From Spirosoma sp. 48-14 (lineage in GTDB: Bacteria; Bacteroidota; Bacteroidia; Cytophagales; Spirosomataceae): a stretch of DNA of 64,000 bases. Where the stretch lies: the NCBI RefSeq assembly GCF_001898575.1, contig NZ_MKUD01000045.1:203382-267381 (forward strand). Reading direction: 5' to 3'. The position numbers and the translations under genes are program-made. The notes beneath the pieces were generated by a model. It worked only from the letters and a program-made list of their open reading frames with translations. It was not told the origin of the DNA and did no database searches. Of this stretch, positions 24,463 to 32,874 are shown piece after piece. The first letter of the stretch is position 1, and each line of letters begins with the position of its first letter.

Positions 24463-25599
24463 CTAAAATTGCCACCAGCGCGGCTGATTAGGCGTCCGGT
24501 ATAAACTATTTTCGCATACTACACAGTTCGAAGGAATAGGGATATTGACTGGCGGATCGGCGTCGGGAGGCCCTTGCCCATTGCTTCTGTCAATATTGAC
24601 ATACTGTTCCGAAAGTCCGGTAGCACCGAAGTATCCATACACTATGGTCGTCGGATCATTCACGCAATGCAGATTACTGGGAGCCGAGGCAGGAGCTGCA
24701 TCAAACAAACCACCCGTATTATTCACCAGACCGCGAACACTCTTCCAGAAATCATACGCCCCCTTACTCAACGATTGCTGCTGGATTTCCAGATAATACT
24801 TACTTTTTGATTTATACGGCACGCGCATAATAAACTGCCGACTGATGGACTGCCCGTTAATATTGGCATCTGAAATCACATTAATACAATTGTAACAGCG
24901 GGTAATGTCCCAGCAATTTGAGCAACAGCCCAAGCCCGTTACAGTATTCGTATTGGGCACTTCTCGCTTGTAACAGACGGCCGTGAATTCATAATGAGTC
25001 CAGTCCCACCGATAGAAGTTCCCCGCAGCTTCCGGGTCTTTTGTGTCCAGGTATACATTCCACCCCTGTCGTTTTGCCAGACTGCTCGTTCCGGGTTCAA
25101 CTGTATACTCGTAATATACTTTCTGAATGGGTGGTGCTGCCGTCAGCACTTCAGGCTCCGATTCGTATTTTTTTCCTGATTTTGTTTGAATGGTTAGTTT
25201 ATAACTACGCCCTACTACCCCCTTGATACCCGTCGCCGATGTCACATAGACCCCGCCCGAGCTTTGCTCTTTCAGCACCTCCTGATTACCCTGATTATCC
25301 GAAATGGTTACCGTAGCGCCCGTTTCGAGTAGGTTCAGGCTTTTATACGAATAATCGGCCGTTCGGGTCAATTTAACCGAGTAAGGCCCTGGCTGATCGG
25401 TAATTTGCCCCTCCACAACAAGCGAAGCCGGTATACTGACCGCATCGGGCTGGAACTCTGTTACGCAGGAAGCCACAAATACCAGCCAAAAGAAAGAGCG
25501 AAAGAGTGACTGAGTGAACGAGCGAACGGCTGACGCACCAGCAAAAACCATTCGCTCGTTTACCATCCGTTGCCGCACTCGTTTAGTGAATCGTTTCAT
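24463..25599 (-). CDS. DUF4249 lipoprotein
   Basis: A 378-residue surface or periplasmic lipoprotein of family DUF4249, normally encoded beside a TonB-dependent receptor as here. Lipobox VASC places the lipidated Cys at residue 45, unusually far in because residues about 8-34 are encoded by a GAGCGAAA-type repeat. A beta-sandwich domain follows (LVVEGQITDQPGPYSVKLTRT), and a Cys-rich patch (GCCSNCWDITRCYNC, near 227-241) may form disulfides or bind metal. Its ATG overlaps the receptor stop by one base (TGATG), so translation is coupled. It probably helps uptake of an unknown ligand. Confidence 0.85.
   Translation of the reverse strand: MKRFTKRVRQRMVNERMVFAGASAVRSFTQSLFRSFFWLVFVASCVTEFQPDAVSIPASLVVEGQITDQPGPYSVKLTRTADYSYKSLNLLETGATVTISDNQGNQEVLKEQSSGGVYVTSATGIKGVVGRSYKLTIQTKSGKKYESEPEVLTAAPPIQKVYYEYTVEPGTSSLAKRQGWNVYLDTKDPEAAGNFYRWDWTHYEFTAVCYKREVPNTNTVTGLGCCSNCWDITRCYNCINVISDANINGQSISRQFIMRVPYKSKSKYYLEIQQQSLSKGAYDFWKSVRGLVNNTGGLFDAAPASAPSNLHCVNDPTTIVYGYFGATGLSEQYVNIDRSNGQGPPDADPPVNIPIPSNCVVCENSLYRTPNQPRWWQF
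25492..25560. repeat. GAGCGAA repeat inside a signal-peptide region
   Basis: Octamer-like units (GAGCGAAA, GAGTGACT, GAGTGAAC, GAGCGAAC) end in a 10-bp perfect inverted repeat, AACGAGCGAA (25517-25526) and TTCGCTCGTT (25551-25560). The repeat is translated as part of the N-region of the DUF4249 lipoprotein. Confidence 0.75.
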
Positions 25600-28010
25600 C
25601 AGAATTTGAAATTATAGGTCAGAGATGGAAACGCGGTGCCGAAAATGGATAGTTTATACGCATCACTGGCCGAAGCTGGACTTAGCTTATAAAAAATGGA
25701 ATAGGCATTTTTATGGGCGTATACATTATATACCGAAAACACCCAGCTACTCTGATTCCGCTTTTTCTTGTCCGGGTTTTGCTCAAACGTCATGGAGAAA
25801 TCAAGGCGGTGATAATCTGGTACGCGCTGCTGATTTCGATCCAGGTATATTGGAACCTGTACGCCACCGATTCGGGAAATTGCTGCGGGTTGCGTGGTTG
25901 GACGTCCAGTGCTGTACGTAAAATTGAGCGACATACTGAACCAGGCTGTCGGGCGATGCGTGGCCAGAATGTTGATCGTATGCGGTTTATCGTAATTGGC
26001 TGGATACGGATTGCCGTTGTTCACCCGTTCGCTGGCAAAAGGGCTGTCCATCGTGAGGAAGGTCCGGGCAAAGGTGTAGCTCATAAAGCCTGTCCAGCGC
26101 CCCTTATTTTTCCGTAACAGCCCTTCCAATCCATATGCGTGACCACTTCCCTGCACAATCTGGGTTTCAACCGCCTGGGCCAGTTGAAGTTCGGCCCCAT
26201 CCCGATAGTCGATGGCATTGGTCAGCGTCTTGTAATACACCTCTCCCGAAACTTCGAACGCATTGTCGGGTGTATTCCGAAAATACCCCAGCGACCATTG
26301 ATCAGCAATGACAGGTTTGGTATACAGATCGCTCAGGTGCCAGCGCGACGTAGGCAGGGCGGCTGTTGTATTGGTTACCTGCTGAATATATTGTCGTAAA
26401 CGGCTATAGCCCGCTTTTATTGATTTTCCCTCGCCTACCGACCACCGTAATGCCAGCCGAGGCTCCAGCCCGCCCATTGTATTATAAATTTTACCAGCCC
26501 CGTATGTCTTTGTCGACGTTACAGTCTCGTCCTGACGCGGGCCATTTTCCTGGTACGTTCGTACGGTAGCCGGTCCTCGATTCAGCAAGGTAGAATACCG
26601 CAACCCGGCAATGAGCGATACGTCGGCATTCAGCTTCCATTCGTCCTGAATGTAAGCGGCTAGTTCATAGGCCTGTTCCTGGGCTATATCGATCGGCAAA
26701 ATGTTGGAGTACGGCCCCGGAATTCGGGTATTGGGCTGGATGGAATAGTCAATAGCACTAATCCCTCCCTGCCACTGATGGGTCTCATTCAGTGTATAGG
26801 TCAGATCTGATTTGATTTGCCGATGCCAAACGCCCGATTTTAAATCAAACGCGTTGGCCGAATCGGGTACCGACAAATCGGCCTTGTAGTGGCTAAAAAT
26901 GACCGATGTAGCCAGGTTCAGTTGCTTACTCATAAAGTAATTCCAGCGAACCGAGCCAGTCATTGTCTGGTAATTGAACTTCGTTGACGACGCATTGATC
27001 TCCTGACCCGATAGCGAATCGGATGCTAGTTTGAACACATCTGTACTGACATAGCCCGTAAATGTGATCGTATTTTTCTCGCTGGGCTGGTACTTAAGCT
27101 TGGTCGTTACATCGTAGAAATTAGCCGTTGTGCCGCGTAAATTGGGGGGAGCCAGCTTAAAAAGGAAGTCGTTGAACGAGGCCCGGACGGCAGCCAGAAA
27201 TGAGAGTTTATTCTTGACAATAGGCCCTTCTACGCCCAGACGGCTCGAAATAAGACCAATACCGCCATTGATTCCCCACTTCTGCGCATCCGGCTCTTTG
27301 ATTTTCACATCCAGCACCGACGAGGCCCGGCCACCATAGGCTGCCGCAACCCCTCCCCGATTCAGCGTTACGTCGCGCACGACGTCGGGGTTAAACACTG
27401 AGAAGAATCCCATCAAATGCCCTGAATTGAATACCGGGGCATCATCGAACAAAATCAGGTTCTGATCCGTACTTCCTCCACGCACGTTGAAACCAGGCGC
27501 TCCCTCACCCACGGTTGTGACCCCAGGTAGCAGCAGCAGACTTCGCACAACATCGACCTCACCCATCAGTGGCGGAATTCGTCGAATGCTTCGGATGGTC
27601 AACTGCGAGACTCCCATTTCAACCTTTCGCACATTCCGGTCGGGGGCTTCGCTCGTCACGACGACCTCCTCCAGATCTTTGGAGTCATCATCCATCATTA
27701 CTTCGCGAAAAAGGGTACTATTCAGCACGATTGTATCCTGACGCGATCGGTAGCCTACATGGGAAAACCGCAGAACGTACTTGCCAGGTGGAAGTTGTAC
27801 GGTGTAGAATCCATCTTTAGCGGTCACATACCCTTTCGATACATTCAGTACAACGATGTTTACCCCCTGAATGGGTTTGCTGGTTTTGGCATCCTTAACA
27901 TAACCCGTAGCTGAAAAGGTTGCTGAAGCGCTATTGGTGTTTGGCCTTTGCTGGGCAAAAGCCCCGTTGAGTACACAATAGAAAACGAACAGTACAGGTA
28001 ATAACCGCAT
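25599..28010 (-). CDS. TonB-dependent receptor
   Basis: An 803-residue outer-membrane receptor. A signal peptide is followed by a carboxypeptidase-regulatory-like Ig domain (about 30-115: ATGYVKDAKTSKPIQGVNIVV), a plug domain with the TonB-box-proximal region and FNVRGGSTDQNLILFDDAPV (near 175), and a beta barrel ending in aromatic Phe (LTYNFKF). Substrates of such receptors include siderophores, glycans and peptides; nothing here identifies one. It is co-transcribed with the DUF4249 lipoprotein downstream. No FecI/FecR-type regulators are adjacent. Confidence 0.93.
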   Translation of the reverse strand: MRLLPVLFVFYCVLNGAFAQQRPNTNSASATFSATGYVKDAKTSKPIQGVNIVVLNVSKGYVTAKDGFYTVQLPPGKYVLRFSHVGYRSRQDTIVLNSTLFREVMMDDDSKDLEEVVVTSEAPDRNVRKVEMGVSQLTIRSIRRIPPLMGEVDVVRSLLLLPGVTTVGEGAPGFNVRGGSTDQNLILFDDAPVFNSGHLMGFFSVFNPDVVRDVTLNRGGVAAAYGGRASSVLDVKIKEPDAQKWGINGGIGLISSRLGVEGPIVKNKLSFLAAVRASFNDFLFKLAPPNLRGTTANFYDVTTKLKYQPSEKNTITFTGYVSTDVFKLASDSLSGQEINASSTKFNYQTMTGSVRWNYFMSKQLNLATSVIFSHYKADLSVPDSANAFDLKSGVWHRQIKSDLTYTLNETHQWQGGISAIDYSIQPNTRIPGPYSNILPIDIAQEQAYELAAYIQDEWKLNADVSLIAGLRYSTLLNRGPATVRTYQENGPRQDETVTSTKTYGAGKIYNTMGGLEPRLALRWSVGEGKSIKAGYSRLRQYIQQVTNTTAALPTSRWHLSDLYTKPVIADQWSLGYFRNTPDNAFEVSGEVYYKTLTNAIDYRDGAELQLAQAVETQIVQGSGHAYGLEGLLRKNKGRWTGFMSYTFARTFLTMDSPFASERVNNGNPYPANYDKPHTINILATHRPTAWFSMSLNFTYSTGRPTTQPAAISRIGGVQVPIYLDRNQQRVPDYHRLDFSMTFEQNPDKKKRNQSSWVFSVYNVYAHKNAYSIFYKLSPASASDAYKLSIFGTAFPSLTYNFKF

Positions 28011-28065
28011 AGAGCCGGGTTTAGGATGCGCAGGATAGAATCAGATTAGTTATCGGGGAACCTTA

Positions 28066-28073
28066 CAAACATA
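28066..28073 (-). promoter_or_regulatory. Putative -7 box of the receptor operon
   Basis: TATGTTTG on the minus strand, 55 bases before the receptor start, matches TAnnTTTG. A -33 box is not clear. Confidence 0.35.
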
Positions 28074-28150
28074 AAGAGCTAATTCGCTGGATTTACCCTC
28101 TTTACGTTCTTATTAACTGATAATTAATCCTAATCGATCCTGCCTTTCTC

Positions 28151-29881
28151 CTACTTACGCAACCGCTCCCGACGCCGTTGCAGGTAGTCGGTCATTTCCT
28201 GAAGGGTAAGCGCATTAAATGTCATAGCTTTCGTCAGGCCACCTTTTCGACCAACGGCGACACCGTAATGCATATCCAAGAGACCGGCCAGATCATGTGC
28301 GTCGGGGTTGATACTTAACATCACTCCCTGCTGCATGGCGTAGTCGATCCAGCGCCAGTCGATGTCGAGTCGGTAGGGGCTTGCGTTGATTTCAATAACA
28401 ACGTTATGCTCGGCACAGGCATCAATGATGGCCCGGTGATCGATGGGATACCCTTCGCGGGCAAGCAGCAGACGACCTGTCGGGTGGCCCAGAATGGTTG
28501 TGTATGGATTTTCGATAGCCTTCAATAAACGCGTGGTGGCTTTTTCGAGCGACATGGTCAGGGTCTGGTGTACCGAAGCGACGACATAATCAAATGTAGC
28601 CAGGGTAGCGTCGTCGTAATCGAGTGAGCCATCGCCCAGAATATCGGATTCGATACCTTTGAAAATGTGAAAGTCAGCCCCAAAACCGGCGTTTAGCTGA
28701 TCAATTTCGGCCTGCTGTTGTCGAACCCGATCAGCATCGAGGCCATTGGCGTACGAAGCCGTTTTGGAATGATCGGCAATACCAAAATAAGTCAGACCTA
28801 ATTCACGGCAATAGGCAGCCATATCGGCTACCGACTGCTTGCCATCCGACCAGGTACTGTGATTATGAAGGGTTCCACGCAGATCATCCCAGGTTACTAA
28901 CTCATCGCTCTGATGGTTAGCCGCCCAGCGAAACGCAAAGGCATCCTCCCGCATCTCAGGGACGATATAAGGCAATCCAGCACGGGCGTAAATAGCTTTC
29001 TCCAGTTCATCCGTTGTGCCCGTTGCGACTTCCGATAATACGCTGGAATAGGCCACCTGCAACAGCGATGCGCCCCCTGCCCCAACCTGCTGCAAATGCG
29101 ATTCGGTAGCCGTTTGAATAAACAACTGCCGGTTCATCTGCTCGGCCGGATATAGGAGTAGCTCAACCTGCACATCAAAACCAGCGAGCTTTCCCCGCCA
29201 AACGAATGGCGACGACTCCTGTTGATTCTGCTCCAGATTAGGGAGGCTTTGCAGAGTCAGCATGGCCGAAAGCGGATCATTGGTTTGCACAAGCAGTTGC
29301 ACGGTATCCACCTCCTGCGCTTTCCGACGTACCTGCCCACTGATTTCAACCCGCTCAAAATGGGCCGATAGCTGGTCATCTAATAGCTTTGCGATCAGGG
29401 CCGCTTTATCCATCCTGACCTTTCCCTGTTGTTCCTGTAAGAATTCCAGAGCCGCCAGAATTTTCTCCTGCGTACTGGCTCCAAAACCTTTTATTTTAGC
29501 AATCTCGCCATTCTCCCCCGCCCGTTGCAAGTCACGCAGGTTATCGATGCCCAATTCGCGCCAGAGCGTTCGTACCTTCTTAACACCCAGGCCTTTAATG
29601 CGAAACATATCCAAGACCCCTTCCGGTGTTTGGGCCAGCAATTCGTCTAGCTCTGTCAGACGGCCCGTTTCGGCAATTTCCCGGATTTTCTGGGCGACTG
29701 ATTTGCCCACTCCCTGCAATTTGACCAACTCCTCAACGGGTAAATTGGCTAAATCGGCGGTCGATTTATCAAGATTGAACGCGGCTGTCTGATACGACCG
29801 GGTTTTAAATGCATCGCGGTCATGGAGTTCCATTAATCGGCCCGTCAGTTCGAGCAGATCAACGATTTCGGAATTAGTCAT
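28151..29881 (-). CDS. polX: PolX/PHP family protein with degenerate polymerase site
   Basis: A 576-residue protein with the layout of bacterial PolX: helix-hairpin-helix 8-kDa-like domain (1-150), a pol-beta-type palm (150-320), and a C-terminal PHP domain (about 335-576). The PHP metal motifs look intact (LHNHSTWSDG at 338-347, ADHSKTA, GHPTGRLL, NPDAHD), so 3'-5' exonuclease or phosphodiesterase activity is likely. The palm motif is SGQVRRKAQEVDTVQ (181-195), where the family has GSxRRxxxxxxDxD: both Asp positions read Thr193 and Gln195, and the third appears as Glu240. DNA polymerase activity is therefore doubtful. Confidence 0.88.
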   Translation of the reverse strand: MTNSEIVDLLELTGRLMELHDRDAFKTRSYQTAAFNLDKSTADLANLPVEELVKLQGVGKSVAQKIREIAETGRLTELDELLAQTPEGVLDMFRIKGLGVKKVRTLWRELGIDNLRDLQRAGENGEIAKIKGFGASTQEKILAALEFLQEQQGKVRMDKAALIAKLLDDQLSAHFERVEISGQVRRKAQEVDTVQLLVQTNDPLSAMLTLQSLPNLEQNQQESSPFVWRGKLAGFDVQVELLLYPAEQMNRQLFIQTATESHLQQVGAGGASLLQVAYSSVLSEVATGTTDELEKAIYARAGLPYIVPEMREDAFAFRWAANHQSDELVTWDDLRGTLHNHSTWSDGKQSVADMAAYCRELGLTYFGIADHSKTASYANGLDADRVRQQQAEIDQLNAGFGADFHIFKGIESDILGDGSLDYDDATLATFDYVVASVHQTLTMSLEKATTRLLKAIENPYTTILGHPTGRLLLAREGYPIDHRAIIDACAEHNVVIEINASPYRLDIDWRWIDYAMQQGVMLSINPDAHDLAGLLDMHYGVAVGRKGGLTKAMTFNALTLQEMTDYLQRRRERLRK

Positions 29882-30009
29882 ACAAAAAGGGCAATTTACT
29901 CCGCAAGTTAGGCAATCGGTCAGATTTCAGCAGCGCTCCGGACATGGCCAGCCTACCTTTACCCCATCAAAACCAATTAACCGATTCAACCTTAGGTCAC
30001 TAATAAGTT

Positions 30010-30318
30010 ATGGAACCGACTCAATCTAAATCCGAATACGATCCTTACCTGTGGAAACAAGCCAAAGCCCGCGCTGGTTTTCAGATGCATCTGCGTTCTT
30101 ATTTCATCATCAATGCCGGATTATGGCTAATCTGGATTGTCAGTAATGTTACGATCCAGTCGTTTACGCGCTTTAGTTACCTATTCCCCTGGCCTATTTT
30201 CCCGATGCTGGGTTGGGGCATTGGCCTTGCCTCCCACTATTTCCATGTGTATCATGGTGGCAGCGAACGGTCGATGGTTGAAAAAGAATACCAGAAACTA
30301 GTACGGCAACAGGGGTAA
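30010..30318 (+). CDS. 2TM-domain membrane protein
   Basis: A 102-residue inner-membrane protein with an amphipathic N-terminus and two membrane segments (about 29-50 and 57-80), matching the 2TM domain family: KARAGFQMHLRSYFIINAGLWLIWI, then PMLGWGIGLASHYFHVY. The family is sometimes attached to LytTR or histidine kinases, but this copy stands alone. No function known. Confidence 0.78.
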   Translation: MEPTQSKSEYDPYLWKQAKARAGFQMHLRSYFIINAGLWLIWIVSNVTIQSFTRFSYLFPWPIFPMLGWGIGLASHYFHVYHGGSERSMVEKEYQKLVRQQG

Positions 30319-30359
30319 TAGTTACCGGACGCTCAAGAAGGTATCTGAATGAGTAAGGG

Positions 30360-30375
30360 CAGGTTTAAGAACCTG
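30360..30375. repeat. Short palindrome CAGGTT-TAAG-AACCTG
   Basis: A 6-bp stem with TAAG loop, between the convergent 2TM and pentapeptide genes. It resembles the third palindrome of the 31980-32081 group (CAGGTT-GTAAG-AACCTG). Confidence 0.55.
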
Positions 30376-30385
30376 ACTCCACGAT

Positions 30386-30419
30386 GTGAGTCGAACTACA
30401 CGTTAAGGGTTCGACTCAC
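30386..30419. repeat. 11-bp hairpin between convergent genes
   Basis: GTGAGTCGAAC (30386-30396) pairs perfectly with GTTCGACTCAC (30409-30419) around a 12-base loop. There is no T-run, but it may act as a bidirectional transcription barrier. It contains a T-arm-like GGTTCGACTC but no tRNA. Confidence 0.6.
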
Positions 30420-30428
30420 TTGTGTTGT

Positions 30429-30995
30429 TCACTGGTTAATCACCAGGCCATACTTTGTGAGCAGCCCCGGCAGATTGTGTAGTGAGAAACGCGCCTTTTT
30501 GAGTTTATTTTCTTCGGGGTCAATCACCAGATTGTATGAACTGGAAAAATCAGTCTGTGTCAGATCATTACCTTCGAACTTGGTCAGCTCCAGATTACAG
30601 TTTGTGAAGGCAGTTCCGGTCAATTCACAGTTTAGAAAAAAGGCTTCCCGTATCGAGCAATCGATAAACGAAGCCTTTTTTAATTTTCGGTTCAGAAAAA
30701 CGGTGTAATCGAGTTGACACGCCTGAAAATCGACATGAAAACCAAATGGATTGCACACTCCGAAATCAACGTGAGCAAGCTGACAATTCGAGAACCGAAC
30801 TTCGTAGAGCTTTGTGTTTTTCAATTGAACCCGCGTCAGGTTACAGGCTTCAAACCGACAATCAACAAAGCTGGCATTGTTGAGCATGGCCTGGGTCAAA
30901 TCCAGCTTTCTGAACGTACACTGCTCAAACTCATGTCCAGACCACTGTTCAATCACCTTTGTCAGTGGGTCGAAAATCTGATCGTAGTATTCCAT
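30429..30995 (-). CDS. Pentapeptide-repeat protein
   Basis: A 188-residue protein made largely of pentapeptide repeats (A[D/N]LxX type: LDLTQAMLNNASFVDCRFEACNLTRVQL and so on), forming a right-handed quadrilateral beta helix that mimics DNA. The layout with a helical interruption and many Cys at the i-1 position recalls Qnr/McbG-type gyrase-protecting proteins, but a role in quinolone protection cannot be claimed from this. It is the downstream neighbour of thyA with an 11-base spacer, so the two may be co-transcribed. Confidence 0.85.
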   Translation of the reverse strand: MEYYDQIFDPLTKVIEQWSGHEFEQCTFRKLDLTQAMLNNASFVDCRFEACNLTRVQLKNTKLYEVRFSNCQLAHVDFGVCNPFGFHVDFQACQLDYTVFLNRKLKKASFIDCSIREAFFLNCELTGTAFTNCNLELTKFEGNDLTQTDFSSSYNLVIDPEENKLKKARFSLHNLPGLLTKYGLVINQ

Positions 30996-31006
30996 TTACC
31001 CGAATG

Positions 31007-31801
31007 CTAAACGGCTACCGGAGCTTTAATCGCTGGATAAGGATTGTAGTTTTCGAGTGTAAAATCGCCGTAACTGAAGTCGAAAATAGACCTTATGTCG
31101 GGGTTCAGGCGCATGGTTGGTAACGGACGAGGCTCACGGGAAAGCTGCGTTTCGACCTGCTCCAGATGGTTCAGGTATAGGTGCGTATCTCCGCCTGTCC
31201 AGATAAATTCGTGGGCAATATAACCGCACTCCTGCGCGATCATCATGGTCAGCAGGGCGTAGCTGGCGATATTAAAAGGGACACCTAGAAAGACGTCGGC
31301 ACTACGCTGATAAAGCTGGCAGGAAAGCCTCCCATCGGCTACGTAAAACTGCATCAGCAAGTGGCAGGGGGGTAAAGCCATACTCGGTACGTCGGCGGGA
31401 TTCCAGGCCGAAATAATCATCCGTCGGGAATCGGGTGAGTTTTTAAGTTGCTTCAGCACTTCCTGCAACTGATCGATGACTCGTCCGTCGGGAGCGGCCC
31501 AGCTTCGCCATTGTTTGCCATAAACAGGCCCCAGGTCGCCATTTTCGTCGGCCCATTCATCCCAGATCGATACACCATTGTCTTTCAGGTACTTGATATT
31601 CGTATCTCCTTTGATGAACCAGAGCAGTTCATGAATAATGGATTTGGTATGAACCTTTTTAGTGGTCAGGAGTGGGAAGCCATCTTCCAGATTGAAACGC
31701 ATCTGATAGCCAAATACGCTGATCGTGCCGGTGCCGGTACGGTCTGTTTTGCGCGTGCCATGCTGAAGAATATGGCGAAGGAGGTCGTGATACTGTTGCA
31801 T
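31007..31801 (-). CDS. thyA: Thymidylate synthase ThyA
   Basis: Methylates dUMP to dTMP with methylene-tetrahydrofolate (EC 2.1.1.45). At 264 residues it equals the E. coli enzyme. The catalytic Cys is in MALPPCHLLMQFYV (near 146), the phosphate-binding region is YQRSADVFLGVPFNIASYALL, and RTGTGTISVFGYQMRFNL is at the N-terminus. The ATG at 31801 was preferred to one two codons upstream, by family length. No folA (dihydrofolate reductase) is in the window. Confidence 0.97.
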   Translation of the reverse strand: MQQYHDLLRHILQHGTRKTDRTGTGTISVFGYQMRFNLEDGFPLLTTKKVHTKSIIHELLWFIKGDTNIKYLKDNGVSIWDEWADENGDLGPVYGKQWRSWAAPDGRVIDQLQEVLKQLKNSPDSRRMIISAWNPADVPSMALPPCHLLMQFYVADGRLSCQLYQRSADVFLGVPFNIASYALLTMMIAQECGYIAHEFIWTGGDTHLYLNHLEQVETQLSREPRPLPTMRLNPDIRSIFDFSYGDFTLENYNPYPAIKAPVAV

Positions 31802-31847
31802 AATCAAAAGTCGGAAGTCGGAAGGGATAAGTCAACCGTTAGGCAAA

Positions 31848-31887
31848 AATAAACCCCTCAACCAACGAAGGCGAGGGGTTTATTTTT
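31848..31887 (-). terminator. Terminator upstream of thyA
   Basis: AATAAACCCCTC (31848-31859) and GAGGGGTTTATT (31873-31884) form a 12-bp stem with a 13-base loop; AT-rich flanks give T-runs on both strands. It would stop transcripts from the minus-strand Cys-rich peptide gene before thyA. Confidence 0.75.
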
Positions 31888-31941
31888 AGGCATTGGCTGC
31901 GCGTCATTCGGTCATTACAGTTTGAGCGAACAATCGTTAGT

Positions 31942-32133
31942 TTAGGCTTGTGCTTTTTTCATGCAGCAGGCATAGAGTGAGGGCAGATTCTCAAATCTGC
32001 CCTGGTGAGGTTTCTCAAAACCGAACGGTTGGTCTGGCTCGGTTTTGAGAAACCTCACCAGGCAGGTTGTAAGAACCTGCCGCCACGAATGAAAACAGTT
32101 CTTAGGCTTGTGCTTTTTTCATGCAGCAGGCAT
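31942..32133. repeat. 32-bp direct repeats flanking a palindrome cluster
   Basis: A 32-bp segment at 32102-32133, which is the 3' end of the Cys-rich peptide gene (last nine codons plus stop), is repeated exactly at 31942-31973, a period of 160 bp. The 128 bases between contain three palindromes. Confidence 0.9.
31980..32081. repeat. Cluster of three palindromes with TTCTCAAA-type cores
   Basis: Palindrome 1 is AGGGCAGATT-CTCA-AATCTGCCCT (31980-32003). Arms 32004-32024 and 32039-32059 are a perfect 21-bp inverted repeat, with TTCTCAAAA and TTTTGAGAA inside. Palindrome 3 is GGCAGGTT-GTAAG-AACCTGCC (32061-32081). The arms differ while the central TTCTCAAA core recurs, including at 1735-1799. 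Confidence 0.88.
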
Positions 32134-32269
32134 GGCTGCCTTTTTCGCAGGATTTTTCGCAGTTTTCTGATTTCGCCTTTTTGGCTTTTTTCTCTTTACG
32201 AATTTCTCCGGCGAACGAAACAGTAGTCAGGGTGGTCAGCAGGGCCAACCCGAGCAGGGCTTTTTTCAT
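32102..32269 (-). CDS. Small secreted Lys/Cys-rich peptide
   Basis: A 55-residue gene: signal peptide MKKALLGLALLTTLTTVSFA, then a basic linker (GEIRKEKKAKKAKSE) and a tail NCEKSCEKGSHACCMKKAQA with four Cys, one His and one Met. The mature peptide of about 35 residues would be periplasmic or external. The Cys pattern suggests metal binding (copper or zinc) or disulfides, which is inference only. I do not recognise a family. The last nine codons and stop are duplicated 160 bp downstream. It is separated from OsmC by 82 bases. Confidence 0.72.
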   Translation of the reverse strand: MKKALLGLALLTTLTTVSFAGEIRKEKKAKKAKSENCEKSCEKGSHACCMKKAQA

Positions 32270-32351
32270 GGTCAATGTAGTTTAGCAGGGTTTTTATGCG
32301 ATAACGCATCTTTCCCAATTTTATGCAAAAACTACGCCATTGCGTTGAAAA

Positions 32352-32768
32352 TCATTCCTGAATATCGAAAGAGTAAGTAATATCGGCAGACGGGCGAAAC
32401 TGAGCTGTTGCGGAGCAATACTTATCCATCGACAGGTCGATTGCCCGTTTTACCTTGTCTGTATCAAGTTTGCCCTTCAATAAGTACGTAATATGTATTT
32501 TGCGGAATGGAGCTGGATGGGCATCTTTTTCACGCATCCCATCGACCTTCAGCCGGAAATCTTCGATCACATACTTTTGTTTTTGCAGAATCAAAATGAC
32601 ATCGATAGCGGTACAGCCAGCCAGTCCCATCAGCAGCATTTCCATTGGTCGGGCCCCGGCATTATGTCCGCCAATATCGGTAGCCGCATCCATATGCTGG
32701 GCAACTCCCGATTTGCCGATGGCTTCAAAATGGAAAGCATCATCGACGCGCACCAGTTCGATCTGCAT
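32352..32768 (-). CDS. OsmC-family protein
   Basis: A 138-residue OsmC/Ohr-fold protein from the ATG at 32768 (MQIELVRVDDAFHFEAIG); an in-frame ATG at 32813 adds 15 residues. The fold markers are GGHNAGARPMEMLLMGLAGCTAIDVILILQKQ, with the peroxidatic-type Cys in LAGCTAID, and DKYCSATAQFRPSADITYSF with the second Cys. OsmC/YhfA-type proteins reduce organic peroxides by a thiol mechanism; whether this copy does so is not shown. Confidence 0.85.
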   Translation of the reverse strand: MQIELVRVDDAFHFEAIGKSGVAQHMDAATDIGGHNAGARPMEMLLMGLAGCTAIDVILILQKQKYVIEDFRLKVDGMREKDAHPAPFRKIHITYLLKGKLDTDKVKRAIDLSMDKYCSATAQFRPSADITYSFDIQE

Positions 32769-32874
32769 TGTGTTAAATTCCTGAGTAGCAGTAACGGGTT
32801 GTGAATCAAGCATTGTCTTTTTTGCGTTTATAAGCTAAACTGTTTATATTCACCATCTCAAAGTAAATAAAACC

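Noticed and set aside
30386..30419. GGTTCGACTC resembles the T arm of a tRNA
   Set aside because: It is one side of a short palindrome; no anticodon arm, D arm or acceptor stem can be drawn.
30429..30995. Quinolone resistance gene (Qnr)
   Set aside because: Pentapeptide repeats alone do not show gyrase protection; the functional call was withheld.
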